The translations under genes and the position numbers were made by a program. DNA of 61,990 nt from Acholeplasmataceae bacterium (lineage in GTDB: Bacteria; Bacillota_I; Bacilli_A; Acholeplasmatales; Acholeplasmataceae): the NCBI GenBank assembly GCA_030603805.1, contig JAUVXD010000010.1:1-61990 (forward strand), read 5' to 3'. Under the pieces are notes generated by a model that searched no databases, had not been told where the DNA came from, and worked only from the letters and a program-made list of their open reading frames with translations. Numbering within the stretch: position 1 is the first letter of the stretch; the number at the start of each line of letters is the position of its first letter. Positions 36,878 to 45,728 of the stretch are shown piece by piece.

Positions 36878-39007
36878 ATGAAAAATAAGAATCCATGGCA
36901 AATTTATTTTTTCTATATCTTCGCCTTTTTTATCTTAAACATCTTAAACACTTATGTGTTAACCATCCAAGAACTCAATCGATATATTGCACCCTTTAGA
37001 CATACTTTTTTAGGCGAAATCAACGCCTTTTTAGGTAACTTTTCGATTTTATTCTTAGTAAATACCGTCTTTTTTATATTCATCAAAAAAGCTAAATCCA
37101 GAATGTTTTTTCTGATGATGTTTACACTTCTACTCAACATATTCATCTATTTTATGGGTGTTTTTAATCTCTTTTTTGGTACAGCATTTTCCATTCCAGC
37201 AAGTACCATTTTTAAAAATCCTGCCGAAGGTTTCGCATCTGGAACGATGATTGAAGCACTCCTTGAACTCATCACTTATGGCAGAATTTTAGTATTCCTA
37301 CCTTTTTTTACACTCCTTACTGTCTATTTTATGTCTGATCGAAAAGAACTTGCAGTCATGTATTTTAGAGTCACACCCAAAAAAGTTTTATCGGCTACTT
37401 TGATTGTAGTTATTACACTATTTACATCCATTTTTTCATATTATCAACAATTTCAAGCAACACTGCCACTCAATGCAGTAAAATCAACATTCGCAATCCA
37501 GCATCTTGGGGTTTACCCTTATTATGCTGGAGAGTTTTTAGGCCAACCCTTTGACTTAGATCTTCAAGGCTTTCTCAAACTAAATACGGATGAAAAGATT
37601 GCAGAAGCATATCAAGCATATAATAAAAATCAAAGTTCATACCTCAACTTTTTTGATGGGAATACGTATAGCAATCGACTAAATGTGACTCAAGCAGTGA
37701 GTAATCTTCATGTGGATGAATCACTTTATGATGGGTATAGTTTACACGGTATTTTAGAAGGTAAAAACCTTGTTTTAGTTCATCTTGAATCGATAAATCA
37801 GTTTCTTCTAGAAATGGATCAAACCAATGAGCGCCTCGTATTTCTCAATAGACTTTTAGAACAAAGCTTCGTTTTCAATAATTTCTATAATAATGTGGGT
37901 ATGGGTGTTAGCTCAGATGGAGAACTTTCTGTGCTTACAGGACTTTATCCAATGGGAGATCGTACCCTCTATTGGGAATTTGAAAACATACCATATGTTT
38001 TGGACTCAATCCCGAATTACATGAATCAAATCGGATATTATACGGAAGCTATTCACGGGGATAACGAAAAATTTTATAATCGAGACCAAGTCTATCCCGA
38101 TCTTTTTGGATTTGACAACTTCTATTCACTTGAAGATTATGTGAGAGATGGATATCAAGTGAGTCAAGGATATCGATTCAATCAGGCTGAAAATTTATAT
38201 CATCACAGTCCTTGGATTAGTGATTACCATTTAGCAGATACCACGATTTCATTTGGCAAAGCACTGAACTCACAAAGCCAACCCTTTATGCTTTTTTCAA
38301 TTATGATGATGCCGCATACACCTTTTGATTATGATCCCTATGGATATCGTGAACATATGTTCCCAGATTTTGCGGGGCGTATCAGGAGAATTACGATGAA
38401 GTATTTGAATTATGTCGACTATTTAGATGAAGTCATCATGCGGTTTTTCTTAAATGAAAACTTAGAGGATCAAACACTCGATAATACAGTCTACATCTTT
38501 TATAGTGATCACGGTTCTGGTATTAAAAATGGTGACTTAAGCATTTTATTAAACCGTGATTTATCGGTGATTGAAACAAGAAAGATCTTGCAACAAGTGC
38601 CTGCTTGGATTTATGTACCAGGCGAAAATTATGTGGATTATGGTGATTATCAAATAAGAGAAGGGTTACTCAAAGGCGAACAAAACTTAGTCAGAAGTCA
38701 AGTAGATTTATATCGAACCATGATTGAACTTTTTAATCTACCTGTTCAAAACGATCCTTATTTTGGTGTTCATGGATTAAGTGTTGAGCCTACATTTGCA
38801 CTGGATAACAGATTAATGGATGTTGTTTTCGACTCAACATTTTATTCCATGAGAAATCGTAGACATACGGTTCCACATAATACGCTGATTCCTAATCATT
38901 ACTTTGACTATATCCTACGGTTTAAACAACTTTCAGATATTATGATTTCAAAGGGATCGATGCAACAAGAAATTAAAGAAGCACTCAATTTAGTTTACGG
39001 AGACTGA
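36878..39007 (+). CDS. LtaS-like sulfatase-fold membrane protein
   Basis: 709 aa. Five N-terminal membrane segments (about 10-30, 50-69, 75-100, 136-152, 169-189), then an extracellular alkaline-phosphatase-like domain. Metal ligands in the LtaS pattern: Glu304 (HLES), His480 (MMPHTPF), Asp543-His544 (FYSDHGSG). At the nucleophile site the usual Thr of the KTSD-type motif is Ser345 (GVSSDGE). LtaS proteins transfer glycerol phosphate from phosphatidylglycerol, but relatives add other phospho-groups to lipids or glycans. A TATAAT at 36852-36857 and GGAGGG lie upstream. Followed by DUF1361, galE: an envelope glycan role is likely, the exact reaction is not settled. Confidence 0.85.
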   Translation: MKNKNPWQIYFFYIFAFFILNILNTYVLTIQELNRYIAPFRHTFLGEINAFLGNFSILFLVNTVFFIFIKKAKSRMFFLMMFTLLLNIFIYFMGVFNLFFGTAFSIPASTIFKNPAEGFASGTMIEALLELITYGRILVFLPFFTLLTVYFMSDRKELAVMYFRVTPKKVLSATLIVVITLFTSIFSYYQQFQATLPLNAVKSTFAIQHLGVYPYYAGEFLGQPFDLDLQGFLKLNTDEKIAEAYQAYNKNQSSYLNFFDGNTYSNRLNVTQAVSNLHVDESLYDGYSLHGILEGKNLVLVHLESINQFLLEMDQTNERLVFLNRLLEQSFVFNNFYNNVGMGVSSDGELSVLTGLYPMGDRTLYWEFENIPYVLDSIPNYMNQIGYYTEAIHGDNEKFYNRDQVYPDLFGFDNFYSLEDYVRDGYQVSQGYRFNQAENLYHHSPWISDYHLADTTISFGKALNSQSQPFMLFSIMMMPHTPFDYDPYGYREHMFPDFAGRIRRITMKYLNYVDYLDEVIMRFFLNENLEDQTLDNTVYIFYSDHGSGIKNGDLSILLNRDLSVIETRKILQQVPAWIYVPGENYVDYGDYQIREGLLKGEQNLVRSQVDLYRTMIELFNLPVQNDPYFGVHGLSVEPTFALDNRLMDVVFDSTFYSMRNRRHTVPHNTLIPNHYFDYILRFKQLSDIMISKGSMQQEIKEALNLVYGD

Positions 39008-39657
39008 TGATGAAGCTAATCAAGCATCCTTACAACATCATCTATATGATTTATGTCTTTGTTTCATTTGTTTTAGGCGTTATTTTAGGCAATGGTCTCA
39101 TCATTTTTTTAGGTTGGAACATGACACTTGCATACTTTGTTTATATCCTTTCGAAAGGATATCCTTGGTTTAAGTGTCGTTTCCCGAAATGGATGCTACC
39201 ATTTTACTTAAGCTTTTATATTCTCTTTTTTCCAAATACGATTTATATTTTGACCGATTTCATTCATTTTCAAGAATCACTTTTTTTCCAACATTATCCT
39301 AATGTATATCACTTTATCATTTCTGAATGGCTCATTTTTGCACATATTGTCATCGGAGCATTGTTTTCAGCTAAGCTTGGAATGGAATCCATCCACCACA
39401 TGGTGAGTCATCTATCGATTACAAAGATTAAGATAAAATACATACTGTTAACATTACTATTTTTGTTATCAAGTTTAGGGATTTTTATCGGAAGATTTCT
39501 AAGATTTAACTCATGGCAGTTTATGCAAATCTTTCAAATCATTTCTGAAGTATTAAATCACTTTGCATTTGCGTTTTCATTTGTCCTAATATTTACCTTA
39601 ATTCATTACGTCACGTATTTCATCTTTTCATTTAATGATAAAAAACATATAATATAG
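39007..39657 (+). CDS. DUF1361 membrane protein
   Basis: 216 aa, six to seven hydrophobic segments. Family phrases: FFPNTIYILTDFIHF and GIFIGRFLRFNSWQF. Function unknown. The start overlaps the stop of the LtaS-like gene by one base (TGATG); a second ATG follows at once. Co-transcription suggests work on the same envelope polymer. Confidence 0.85.
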   Translation: MMKLIKHPYNIIYMIYVFVSFVLGVILGNGLIIFLGWNMTLAYFVYILSKGYPWFKCRFPKWMLPFYLSFYILFFPNTIYILTDFIHFQESLFFQHYPNVYHFIISEWLIFAHIVIGALFSAKLGMESIHHMVSHLSITKIKIKYILLTLLFLLSSLGIFIGRFLRFNSWQFMQIFQIISEVLNHFAFAFSFVLIFTLIHYVTYFIFSFNDKKHII

Positions 39658-39682
39658 ATAGTTTAGTCTTAAGGAGGCTCTC

Positions 39683-40651
39683 ATGCGTGTACTTGTGGTT
39701 GGTGGTGCAGGTTATATTGGTTCACACACCGTGTATGAATTGATTAAAGATCAACAAGAAGTTATTATTTTAGATAATTTATCTTCAGGATATATGGAAC
39801 TTGTTCATCCTGAAGCAAAGTTTTATCATGGAGACATTCGAAATAAATCAGATATCGAGAACGTTTTTAAGCAAGAAAAAATTGATGTGGTCATGCATTT
39901 CGCTGCCAAGATTATTGTTCCTGAAAGTGTGAAAGAGCCTTTAGAATATTATTATAATAATGTTGAAGGTGTTAGAATATTACTTGAAGTCATGAATGAT
40001 TTTGGGTGTAAAAAAATCGTCTTTTCCTCAACAGCTGCAGTCTATGGTGAGGCGAGTGGCATATGTAAAGAAGATATGCCGACTAAACCTATTAACCCAT
40101 ATGGGGAAACTAAACTTGCTACTGAAAAAATGATTCAGTGGGTTGCAAACGCATACGGATTTCACTATGTCATCTTTAGATATTTTAATGTTGCAGGTGC
40201 GGATAAATCATTAAAAATTGGTCTGATGAAAGACCAATTGACTCACCTGATTCCGGTTGCGATTCAAGGCATTTTAGGAATTAGAGACCACTTAACGATA
40301 TATGGTAATGATTATCCGACGAAGGATGGAACATGCATTAGAGATTATATTCATGTCAGTGATTTAGCTTATGCACATGTCTTAGGTGCACACTATCTCT
40401 TAAACGGCGGATCATCTGAAATTATGAATTTAGGCTCAAATAGCGGCTTTACAGTTTTAGAAGTTGCACAAGCCGTCAATGAGATTGCACCACTCAAATA
40501 TGTGATAGGCGACAGAAGAGACGGCGATCCAGCAGAACTGATTGCATCAAATGAAAAAGCACGCCAAATTTTAAATTGGGTGCCTAAGTATACACTAAAA
40601 GATATTGTCTTATCTGATTATCAATACCGTAAAAAAATCTCAAAAAAATAA
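39683..40651 (+). CDS. galE: UDP-glucose 4-epimerase
   Basis: 322 aa short-chain dehydrogenase-like enzyme. NAD-binding GGAGYIGSH (7-15), catalytic Ser/Tyr/Lys in FSSTAAVYG and NPYGETK, and DGTCIRDYIHV. It interconverts UDP-glucose and UDP-galactose (or N-acetyl forms). AAGGAGG lies upstream. Pairs functionally with galU at 42496. Confidence 0.95.
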   Translation: MRVLVVGGAGYIGSHTVYELIKDQQEVIILDNLSSGYMELVHPEAKFYHGDIRNKSDIENVFKQEKIDVVMHFAAKIIVPESVKEPLEYYYNNVEGVRILLEVMNDFGCKKIVFSSTAAVYGEASGICKEDMPTKPINPYGETKLATEKMIQWVANAYGFHYVIFRYFNVAGADKSLKIGLMKDQLTHLIPVAIQGILGIRDHLTIYGNDYPTKDGTCIRDYIHVSDLAYAHVLGAHYLLNGGSSEIMNLGSNSGFTVLEVAQAVNEIAPLKYVIGDRRDGDPAELIASNEKARQILNWVPKYTLKDIVLSDYQYRKKISKK

Positions 40652-40675
40652 GCCGAAATCTCGGCTTTTTTAATT
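40651..40675. terminator. bidirectional terminator between galE and uppP
   Basis: AGCCGA and TCGGCT around AATC with a T-run to the right and an A-run to the left; serves the convergent galE and uppP genes. Confidence 0.88.
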
Positions 40676-40677
40676 TT

Positions 40678-41484
40678 TTAAAAATGAAGAATGATTGCAA
40701 ATATACCGACCAATAAACAGTAGATAGAAAAATAAATTAAGTTTTTCACTTTAACATAGTGGTATAAGAATCTAACGGAGACTAAGCTAAAAACAAAGCT
40801 CATGACAAAAGCTAATGCATAACCTACATAGTTCATATCTTCAGTCGCGGTAAAGGCTCTATAAAGCCCTAATACGGAAACAGGTACTGAGATGATAATG
40901 TAACTTAGAAAGGAAAATCTTAAAACTTTCTTGAGCTCTATTTTTTGAACCAAGCCACCAGTTACAGTAATACCGCTTCTTGAAATACCCGGGAAAACTG
41001 CAAACATTTGGAACGCACCAATGACTAAAGCATTCTTCCAAGTTAGTTCATTTTTCCATTGAATATCTCTTTGTTTGTAAACATAAAATAAGAGCGCACT
41101 TGTCAGGATTAATGCGAACCCAACGGTGAGTAAATCGTTAGGTAAATAGTGTTCAAAAAGTAGACCAAATATACCAATGGGAATAATGGCGATAATGAGT
41201 TTAATGACATAAATGAAATCATCTTTGCTGGTTTCTTCTTTATATACTAAATAGCGCCAAGTGCCTTTAATTAGTTGACCCACATCACGCTTGAAAAAGT
41301 AGAGTAACGCTAAGAACGATCCTGTATTTGTAATCATTAAAAAAATGGTCAATGTCGATAAATCAATTGATAATAATCTACTGAAAATAGTTAAATGTCC
41401 ACTGCTTGAAACAGGGAATATTTCAGTGACCCCTTGGATGATTCCTAGGAGGATATATTTTAAGATTTCTATGAATTCAGTCAT
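40678..41484 (-). CDS. uppP: undecaprenyl-diphosphatase
   Basis: 268 aa BacA/UppP. Membrane protein with the two signature loops QGVTEIFPVSSSGHL and FPGISRSGITVTGG. It dephosphorylates undecaprenyl diphosphate to the recyclable monophosphate carrier. I choose the start MTEF (41484), with GGGTGA upstream; ten further codons upstream overlap a TATAAT at 41500-41505 (minus strand). It is divergent from a DUF368 gene that may flip the same lipid. Confidence 0.94.
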   Translation of the reverse strand: MTEFIEILKYILLGIIQGVTEIFPVSSSGHLTIFSRLLSIDLSTLTIFLMITNTGSFLALLYFFKRDVGQLIKGTWRYLVYKEETSKDDFIYVIKLIIAIIPIGIFGLLFEHYLPNDLLTVGFALILTSALLFYVYKQRDIQWKNELTWKNALVIGAFQMFAVFPGISRSGITVTGGLVQKIELKKVLRFSFLSYIIISVPVSVLGLYRAFTATEDMNYVGYALAFVMSFVFSLVSVRFLYHYVKVKNLIYFSIYCLLVGIFAIILHF

Positions 41485-41614
41485 TGTATCACCCACTTCA
41501 TTATAACACAACAAACGATTCCTAAAATATGTTAAAATATAGACAGTCGATAAAGATTAGAAATCATTAAGAAAACAATTTTTGATATTCTATATCTCAC
41601 ACGAAGGAGCATCT

Positions 41615-42499
41615 ATGAAATCTCTAATTAAAATCATCAAAGGGAGCTTTGTCGGTATGGGGAGCATCCTACCAGGTATTAGTGGGTCGATGATTGCAGC
41701 TATTCTAAATATTTATTCTGATTTAATAACTGCACTCAATCAATTCACGAGAACACCACTCAAGGCAATTCTTCTAATCTGGCAATATTTAGCAGGCATT
41801 CTATTAGGGTTTGGCATTGGGTTTGTTTTCATTAATCTATTTTTAGATATTTTTCCAATTCCAATGACTTTACTTTTTATTGGGTTTATTTTAGGGGCCA
41901 TTCCAACGATTTTGAAAGAGATTCGAGTTAAAAAATATCAGTATCACCATTTTTTAGTGATGGGTCTTTCTATGGTGATGATGGTTTTATTTCTCTTTAT
42001 ACAAGAAGGACAAGCATCAACAGATTCTTGGACATATTATATCATCGTTTTCTTTATTGGTGCCATCACTGCAGCGGCACTCATTACCCCAGGTTTATCA
42101 GGGGCAACCCTACTGATGGCACTTGGCTATTTTCAAATATTACTTGAACTCGGCAATGATACCATCGAAGCTTTAGTTACGTTTAATTTTTCTGAAATTG
42201 CGCCGATGATTCCCATGCTTCTCATTTTACTTTTAGGTGTTTTTTTAGGACTAATTTTCATGGGTAAATTGATGTATCGTGTTTTAAAGTCATATAAAGT
42301 CCATTTCTATTTTGCAGTTTTAGGTATTGTCTTAGTTTCACCGTTTAATATTCTGTTCACCCTTCAGTCCAATACATCAGATAATGTGTTCCAAGCAGCA
42401 TGGTATGTATGGGTGATTGGCTTTATCTTATTTGGATTAGGTATCTATCTCACACACATCATTACAAAAAAAGGTCAACAAACGGAGGCATTATCATGA
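41615..42499 (+). CDS. DUF368 membrane protein, candidate undecaprenyl-phosphate translocase (PopT-like)
   Basis: 294 aa with about eight to nine hydrophobic segments. Two related half-repeats carry MGSILPGISGSMIA (near the start) and ITPGLSGATLLMALG (about 170-185), the DUF368 hallmark. Proteins of this family (PopT) were reported to return undecaprenyl phosphate across the membrane. Start at 41615 chosen for AAGGAG six bases upstream. Divergent from uppP and overlapping galU by four bases, so its setting is lipid-carrier recycling and sugar activation. Confidence 0.85.
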   Translation: MKSLIKIIKGSFVGMGSILPGISGSMIAAILNIYSDLITALNQFTRTPLKAILLIWQYLAGILLGFGIGFVFINLFLDIFPIPMTLLFIGFILGAIPTILKEIRVKKYQYHHFLVMGLSMVMMVLFLFIQEGQASTDSWTYYIIVFFIGAITAAALITPGLSGATLLMALGYFQILLELGNDTIEALVTFNFSEIAPMIPMLLILLLGVFLGLIFMGKLMYRVLKSYKVHFYFAVLGIVLVSPFNILFTLQSNTSDNVFQAAWYVWVIGFILFGLGIYLTHIITKKGQQTEALS

Positions 42500-43362
42500 T
42501 TAAAAAAGCAGTGATTCCAGCAGCAGGTTATGGCACAAGATTTCTACCCATTACAAAAGCATTACCCAAAGAGTTGCTCCCCATCATTGATCGTCCAACG
42601 ATTGAGTATATCGTCAATGAAGCGATAGAAGCAGGTATTACCGATATCTTACTCATCGTTAGTTCGAATAAAAATGCGATTATCGATTATTTTGATTACA
42701 ATATTGAACTCGAATCCATTCTTTTATCAAAAAATAAAGTAGAAGAATATAAACTTGTCAGAAATATTGCACAAAATGTCAATATTCACTATATCAGACA
42801 AAGGGAACAACTCGGCCTTGGTCATGCCGTATTACAAGCAGAAGCGTTTGTTGGAAATGAACCTTTTGCTGTCCTTTTAGGGGATGACATGTATGTAGGT
42901 AAAGATCAACCAGCCATTAAGCAACTTATGGATGCTTATGATGTGGTCCAATCCTCCGTGCTTGGAACGATGGAAGTTGAACTCAAAAATACATCCAAAT
43001 ATGGCATTTGTACACCAAAAAGTGATGCTGTCAAACCTTATGTGGAACTTAAAGGTGTTGTTGAAAAACCTAAAGTTGAAGAAGCGCCTTCAAGAAGCGC
43101 TATTGGTGGTAGATACATTCTCACCCCTGGCATTTTCAAACTTTTAAAGAATCAAGAGCGTGGTGCAGGCAATGAAATTCAACTCACCGATGCGATTTTA
43201 AGACTGATGGCAACAGAAAAAGTCTATGCCTATGATATTATAGGCAAACGCTATGATGTTGGCAATAAAGTAGATTACATTGAAGCGATCTTAGACTTTG
43301 GACTAAAAAAAGATGAAATTAAAGAAGATCTTCAAAAACTCATTAACCGTAAGGCGAAATAA
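42496..43362 (+). CDS. galU: UTP-glucose-1-phosphate uridylyltransferase
   Basis: 288 aa nucleotidyltransferase. AAGYGTRFLPITKALPKELLPI (about 8-29, UTP-binding) and LLGDDMY, VEKP motifs. It makes UDP-glucose, the substrate of GalE and of glycolipid glucosyltransferases. The start MIKKAVIP has GGAGG upstream; the longer in-frame extension lies in the DUF368 gene. No terminator was seen before the serS leader. Confidence 0.95.
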   Translation: MIKKAVIPAAGYGTRFLPITKALPKELLPIIDRPTIEYIVNEAIEAGITDILLIVSSNKNAIIDYFDYNIELESILLSKNKVEEYKLVRNIAQNVNIHYIRQREQLGLGHAVLQAEAFVGNEPFAVLLGDDMYVGKDQPAIKQLMDAYDVVQSSVLGTMEVELKNTSKYGICTPKSDAVKPYVELKGVVEKPKVEEAPSRSAIGGRYILTPGIFKLLKNQERGAGNEIQLTDAILRLMATEKVYAYDIIGKRYDVGNKVDYIEAILDFGLKKDEIKEDLQKLINRKAK

Positions 43363-43377
43363 TTGGCTTTGTTAGGC

Positions 43378-43406
43378 TTTACAATCCTCATAAAAAAACA
43401 TATAAT
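43378..43406 (+). promoter_or_regulatory. promoter of the serS T-box leader
   Basis: TTTACA (43378-43383) and TATAAT (43401-43406) with a 17-base spacer. Confidence 0.8.
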
Positions 43407-43412
43407 GAAGAT

Positions 43413-43592
43413 AACACGTTAAAGAACATAGTACTTCAAGGGCTAGTTTAGAGAGATCACGGTTGGTGCAAGTGATTCAATGCCATGAAGGAATCCACTC
43501 TTTTTAGTGATGCTAATCCCATCCGTATGCCTGCGTTAAAGGTCTAAAGTGCTAGAATATTTTCTAGAACTAAGGTGGTACCGCGTTATATT
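43413..43592 (+). promoter_or_regulatory. T-box riboswitch controlling serS
   Basis: T-box core AAGGTGGTACCGCG at 43572-43585. Specifier candidate TCC (Ser) at 43494-43496, followed by A. The antiterminator part is almost the same as in the asnS leader on the other side of the origin. It should sense uncharged tRNA-Ser. Confidence 0.93.
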
Positions 43593-43630
43593 GACGTCCT
43601 TAGAGTTTTCTTTGGGCGTTTTTTTTTTTT
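43593..43630 (+). terminator. T-box leader terminator (serS)
   Basis: ACGTCC pairs with GGGCGT (one G-U) and a run of more than ten T follows. It is the default structure when tRNA-Ser is charged. Confidence 0.88.
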
Positions 43631-43650
43631 AAAAACAAGGAGGTTTTCAT

Positions 43651-44928
43651 ATGTTAGATTTAAAGTTTGTCACAGAGAATTTTGAAGAAGTTATGCAAAG
43701 ATTATCCACAAGAAATGGTGATTTTTCGTACTTAAGAGAAGTGATTTCGCTTCAAAATGAGCGTAAAGAAATCATTTTAAATGTTGAAGCTAAAAAACAG
43801 GTTCGAAACGAGCAATCTAAAAAGATTGGTGAACTCAAAAGAAATAAACAAGATGTAACCCATATCTTAGATGAAGTCGCTCACTTAGGTGACGAGATTA
43901 AAGCACTCGATCAAAGACTTTCAGAAATCGAAGAAAAAATATTTAACATTTTAGCAGTGACTCCTAATCTACCTCATATCTCAGTACCTGTTGGAAAAGA
44001 TGATACAAGCAATGTTGAGGTTCGAAAAGTTGGAACACCTAGAGCATTTGATTTCAAAATTAAAGATCACATCGAACTTGGAGAATCCTTAAATATTCTT
44101 GATTTTGAGCGTGCAGCAAAAATTACAGGCACTAGATTTGTCATTGACAAAGGCTTAGGCGCACGCTTAGAACGTTCATTAATTCAATTTATGATGGATC
44201 TTCATGCGCATGAGTTTGGATACACTGAAATTATTCCACCATTCATCGTCAATGAAAAGAGTATGTTTGCAACCGGTCAATTTCCTAAATTTAAGGAAGA
44301 TGCATTTAAAGTAGGTAGTGAAGATACCGCTTGGTATTTAAACCCAACAGCCGAGGTTCCTACCATCAATATGTATCGTGATGAAATTTTAGACGGTTCT
44401 TTGTTACCTCTTAAGTATTGTGCATTTACCACGGCATTTAGATCAGAAGCAGGTTCTGCAGGTAGAGATACAAGAGGCATTTTAAGACAACATCAATTTA
44501 ACAAAGTTGAACTTATCAAATTTGCTAAGCCTGAAGAATCGTATCAGGAACTTGATCAAATGCTATTAAATTCTGAAGAAGTACTCAAACGTTTGGGACT
44601 ACCTTATCGCGTGGTGACTTTATGTACTGGAGATATGGGATTTGGTATGGCGAAGACTTATGATATTGAAGTATGGTTACCTGGGCAAAATATGTACCGT
44701 GAAATTGGGTCTATTTCAAATGCTGAGGACTATCAAGCAAGACGTGCTAATATCCGTTTCAAACGTACGAAAGAAAGTAAGACTGAGTATGTTCATACAC
44801 TCAATGGCTCAGGTCTTGCGGTAGGTAGAACCATCATCGCGATTATGGAAAACTACCAAAATGCTGATGGTACCATCACAATTCCCGAAGTTTTAGTACC
44901 TTACATGAGAACCAATCTCATCAAATAA
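43651..44928 (+). CDS. serS: seryl-tRNA synthetase
   Basis: 425 aa class II synthetase. N-terminal coiled-coil arm (about 28-105) for tRNA-Ser recognition, motif 2 [21 protein letters not shown] and motif 3 [28 protein letters not shown] lies upstream. Controlled by the T-box before it. Length is normal. Confidence 0.97.
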   Translation: MLDLKFVTENFEEVMQRLSTRNGDFSYLREVISLQNERKEIILNVEAKKQVRNEQSKKIGELKRNKQDVTHILDEVAHLGDEIKALDQRLSEIEEKIFNILAVTPNLPHISVPVGKDDTSNVEVRKVGTPRAFDFKIKDHIELGESLNILDFERAAKITGTRFVIDKGLGARLERSLIQFMMDLHAHEFGYTEIIPPFIVNEKSMFATGQFPKFKEDAFKVGSEDTAWYLNPTAEVPTINMYRDEILDGSLLPLKYCAFTTAFRSEAGSAGRDTRGILRQHQFNKVELIKFAKPEESYQELDQMLLNSEEVLKRLGLPYRVVTLCTGDMGFGMAKTYDIEVWLPGQNMYREIGSISNAEDYQARRANIRFKRTKESKTEYVHTLNGSGLAVGRTIIAIMENYQNADGTITIPEVLVPYMRTNLIK

Positions 44929-45016
44929 CATAATTTCACACCAAAAAAACATAGACATCCCATAGTGTTTTGATAAGATTAAGGTACTTCATTTTTCTCT
45001 TTAAATATGTTCAATA

Positions 45017-45050
45017 TGGTATAATAAGTGTGCTGATGCGCACTTATTTT
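45017..45050 (+). promoter_or_regulatory. two-component operon promoter and initial hairpin
   Basis: Extended -10 TGGTATAAT (45017-45025), then an inverted repeat AATAAGTGTGC / GCGCACTTATT (45023-45047, one G-U pair, TGAT loop) that overlaps the predicted start of transcription. It may be an operator or a 5' mRNA hairpin. Confidence 0.5.
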
Positions 45051-45071
45051 CCTTAAAAAGGTAGGTTAACC

Positions 45072-45728
45072 ATGAAGGTTTATTACGTCGAAGACGAAAA
45101 AGATTTATCAGAAATCATTCGAAAGTATCTCACACGCGAAGGATATGAAACCTCCGTTTTTTATGATGGAGAAACAGCAATGAAACATATCGATGATCCT
45201 GTGGATTTATGGATACTCGATATTATGTTGACAGGAGAAGTCAGCGGTTATGACTTAATTAAGGCACTTAAGGAAAGACAAAATCCCGCTGCAGTCATCT
45301 TTACATCGGCAAGAGATCAAGATTTAGACAAAATCATGGGCCTTGAACTTGGCAGCGATGATTATCTCGCTAAACCCTATTCTCCAAGAGAACTCATCTT
45401 AAGGGTTAAGGCAGTTTTAAAAAGACATCTAAATTATCAAGCATCAGAAGTTGTACAATATGCAAGCTATGAAATTAATGTAACCAGAAGAGAAATTAAA
45501 CATCCTGATCAAATCATAGATTTAACCAATAAAGAATTTGAACTACTTCTTTTCTTCTTAAAAAACATGAACGTTGCTTTTGGAAGAGAAGAGATTTTAA
45601 AGCATGTTTGGGGAGATAACTATTATGGTAGTGATCGCGTGGTGGATGACTTACTCAGACGTCTAAGACACAAAATGCCTGATTTAAAAATTGAAACGAT
45701 TTATGGTTTTGGATATCGACTATTATGA
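45072..45728 (+). CDS. OmpR-family response regulator
   Basis: 218 aa. Receiver domain with phosphoacceptor Asp50 (LDIML), acidic pair near Glu7-Asp8, and conserved Lys in LAKPYSP (about 102). C-terminal winged-helix DNA-binding domain (about 125-218; DRVVDDLLRRLRHK). AAAAGG precedes the start. The stop overlaps the kinase start by four bases, so the two form one signalling pair. Target genes are unknown. Confidence 0.94.
   Translation: MKVYYVEDEKDLSEIIRKYLTREGYETSVFYDGETAMKHIDDPVDLWILDIMLTGEVSGYDLIKALKERQNPAAVIFTSARDQDLDKIMGLELGSDDYLAKPYSPRELILRVKAVLKRHLNYQASEVVQYASYEINVTRREIKHPDQIIDLTNKEFELLLFFLKNMNVAFGREEILKHVWGDNYYGSDRVVDDLLRRLRHKMPDLKIETIYGFGYRLL

Noticed and set aside
40678-41484. Loss of a catalytic Glu in UppP (Gln in QGVTE)
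   Set aside because: QG-x-TE-F-P forms are common in this family as I recall, so it is not a defect.
42400-42495. Upstream extension of galU
   Set aside because: The extension is an out-of-frame reading of the DUF368 gene; MIKKAVIP has a good ribosome-binding site and fits the family.
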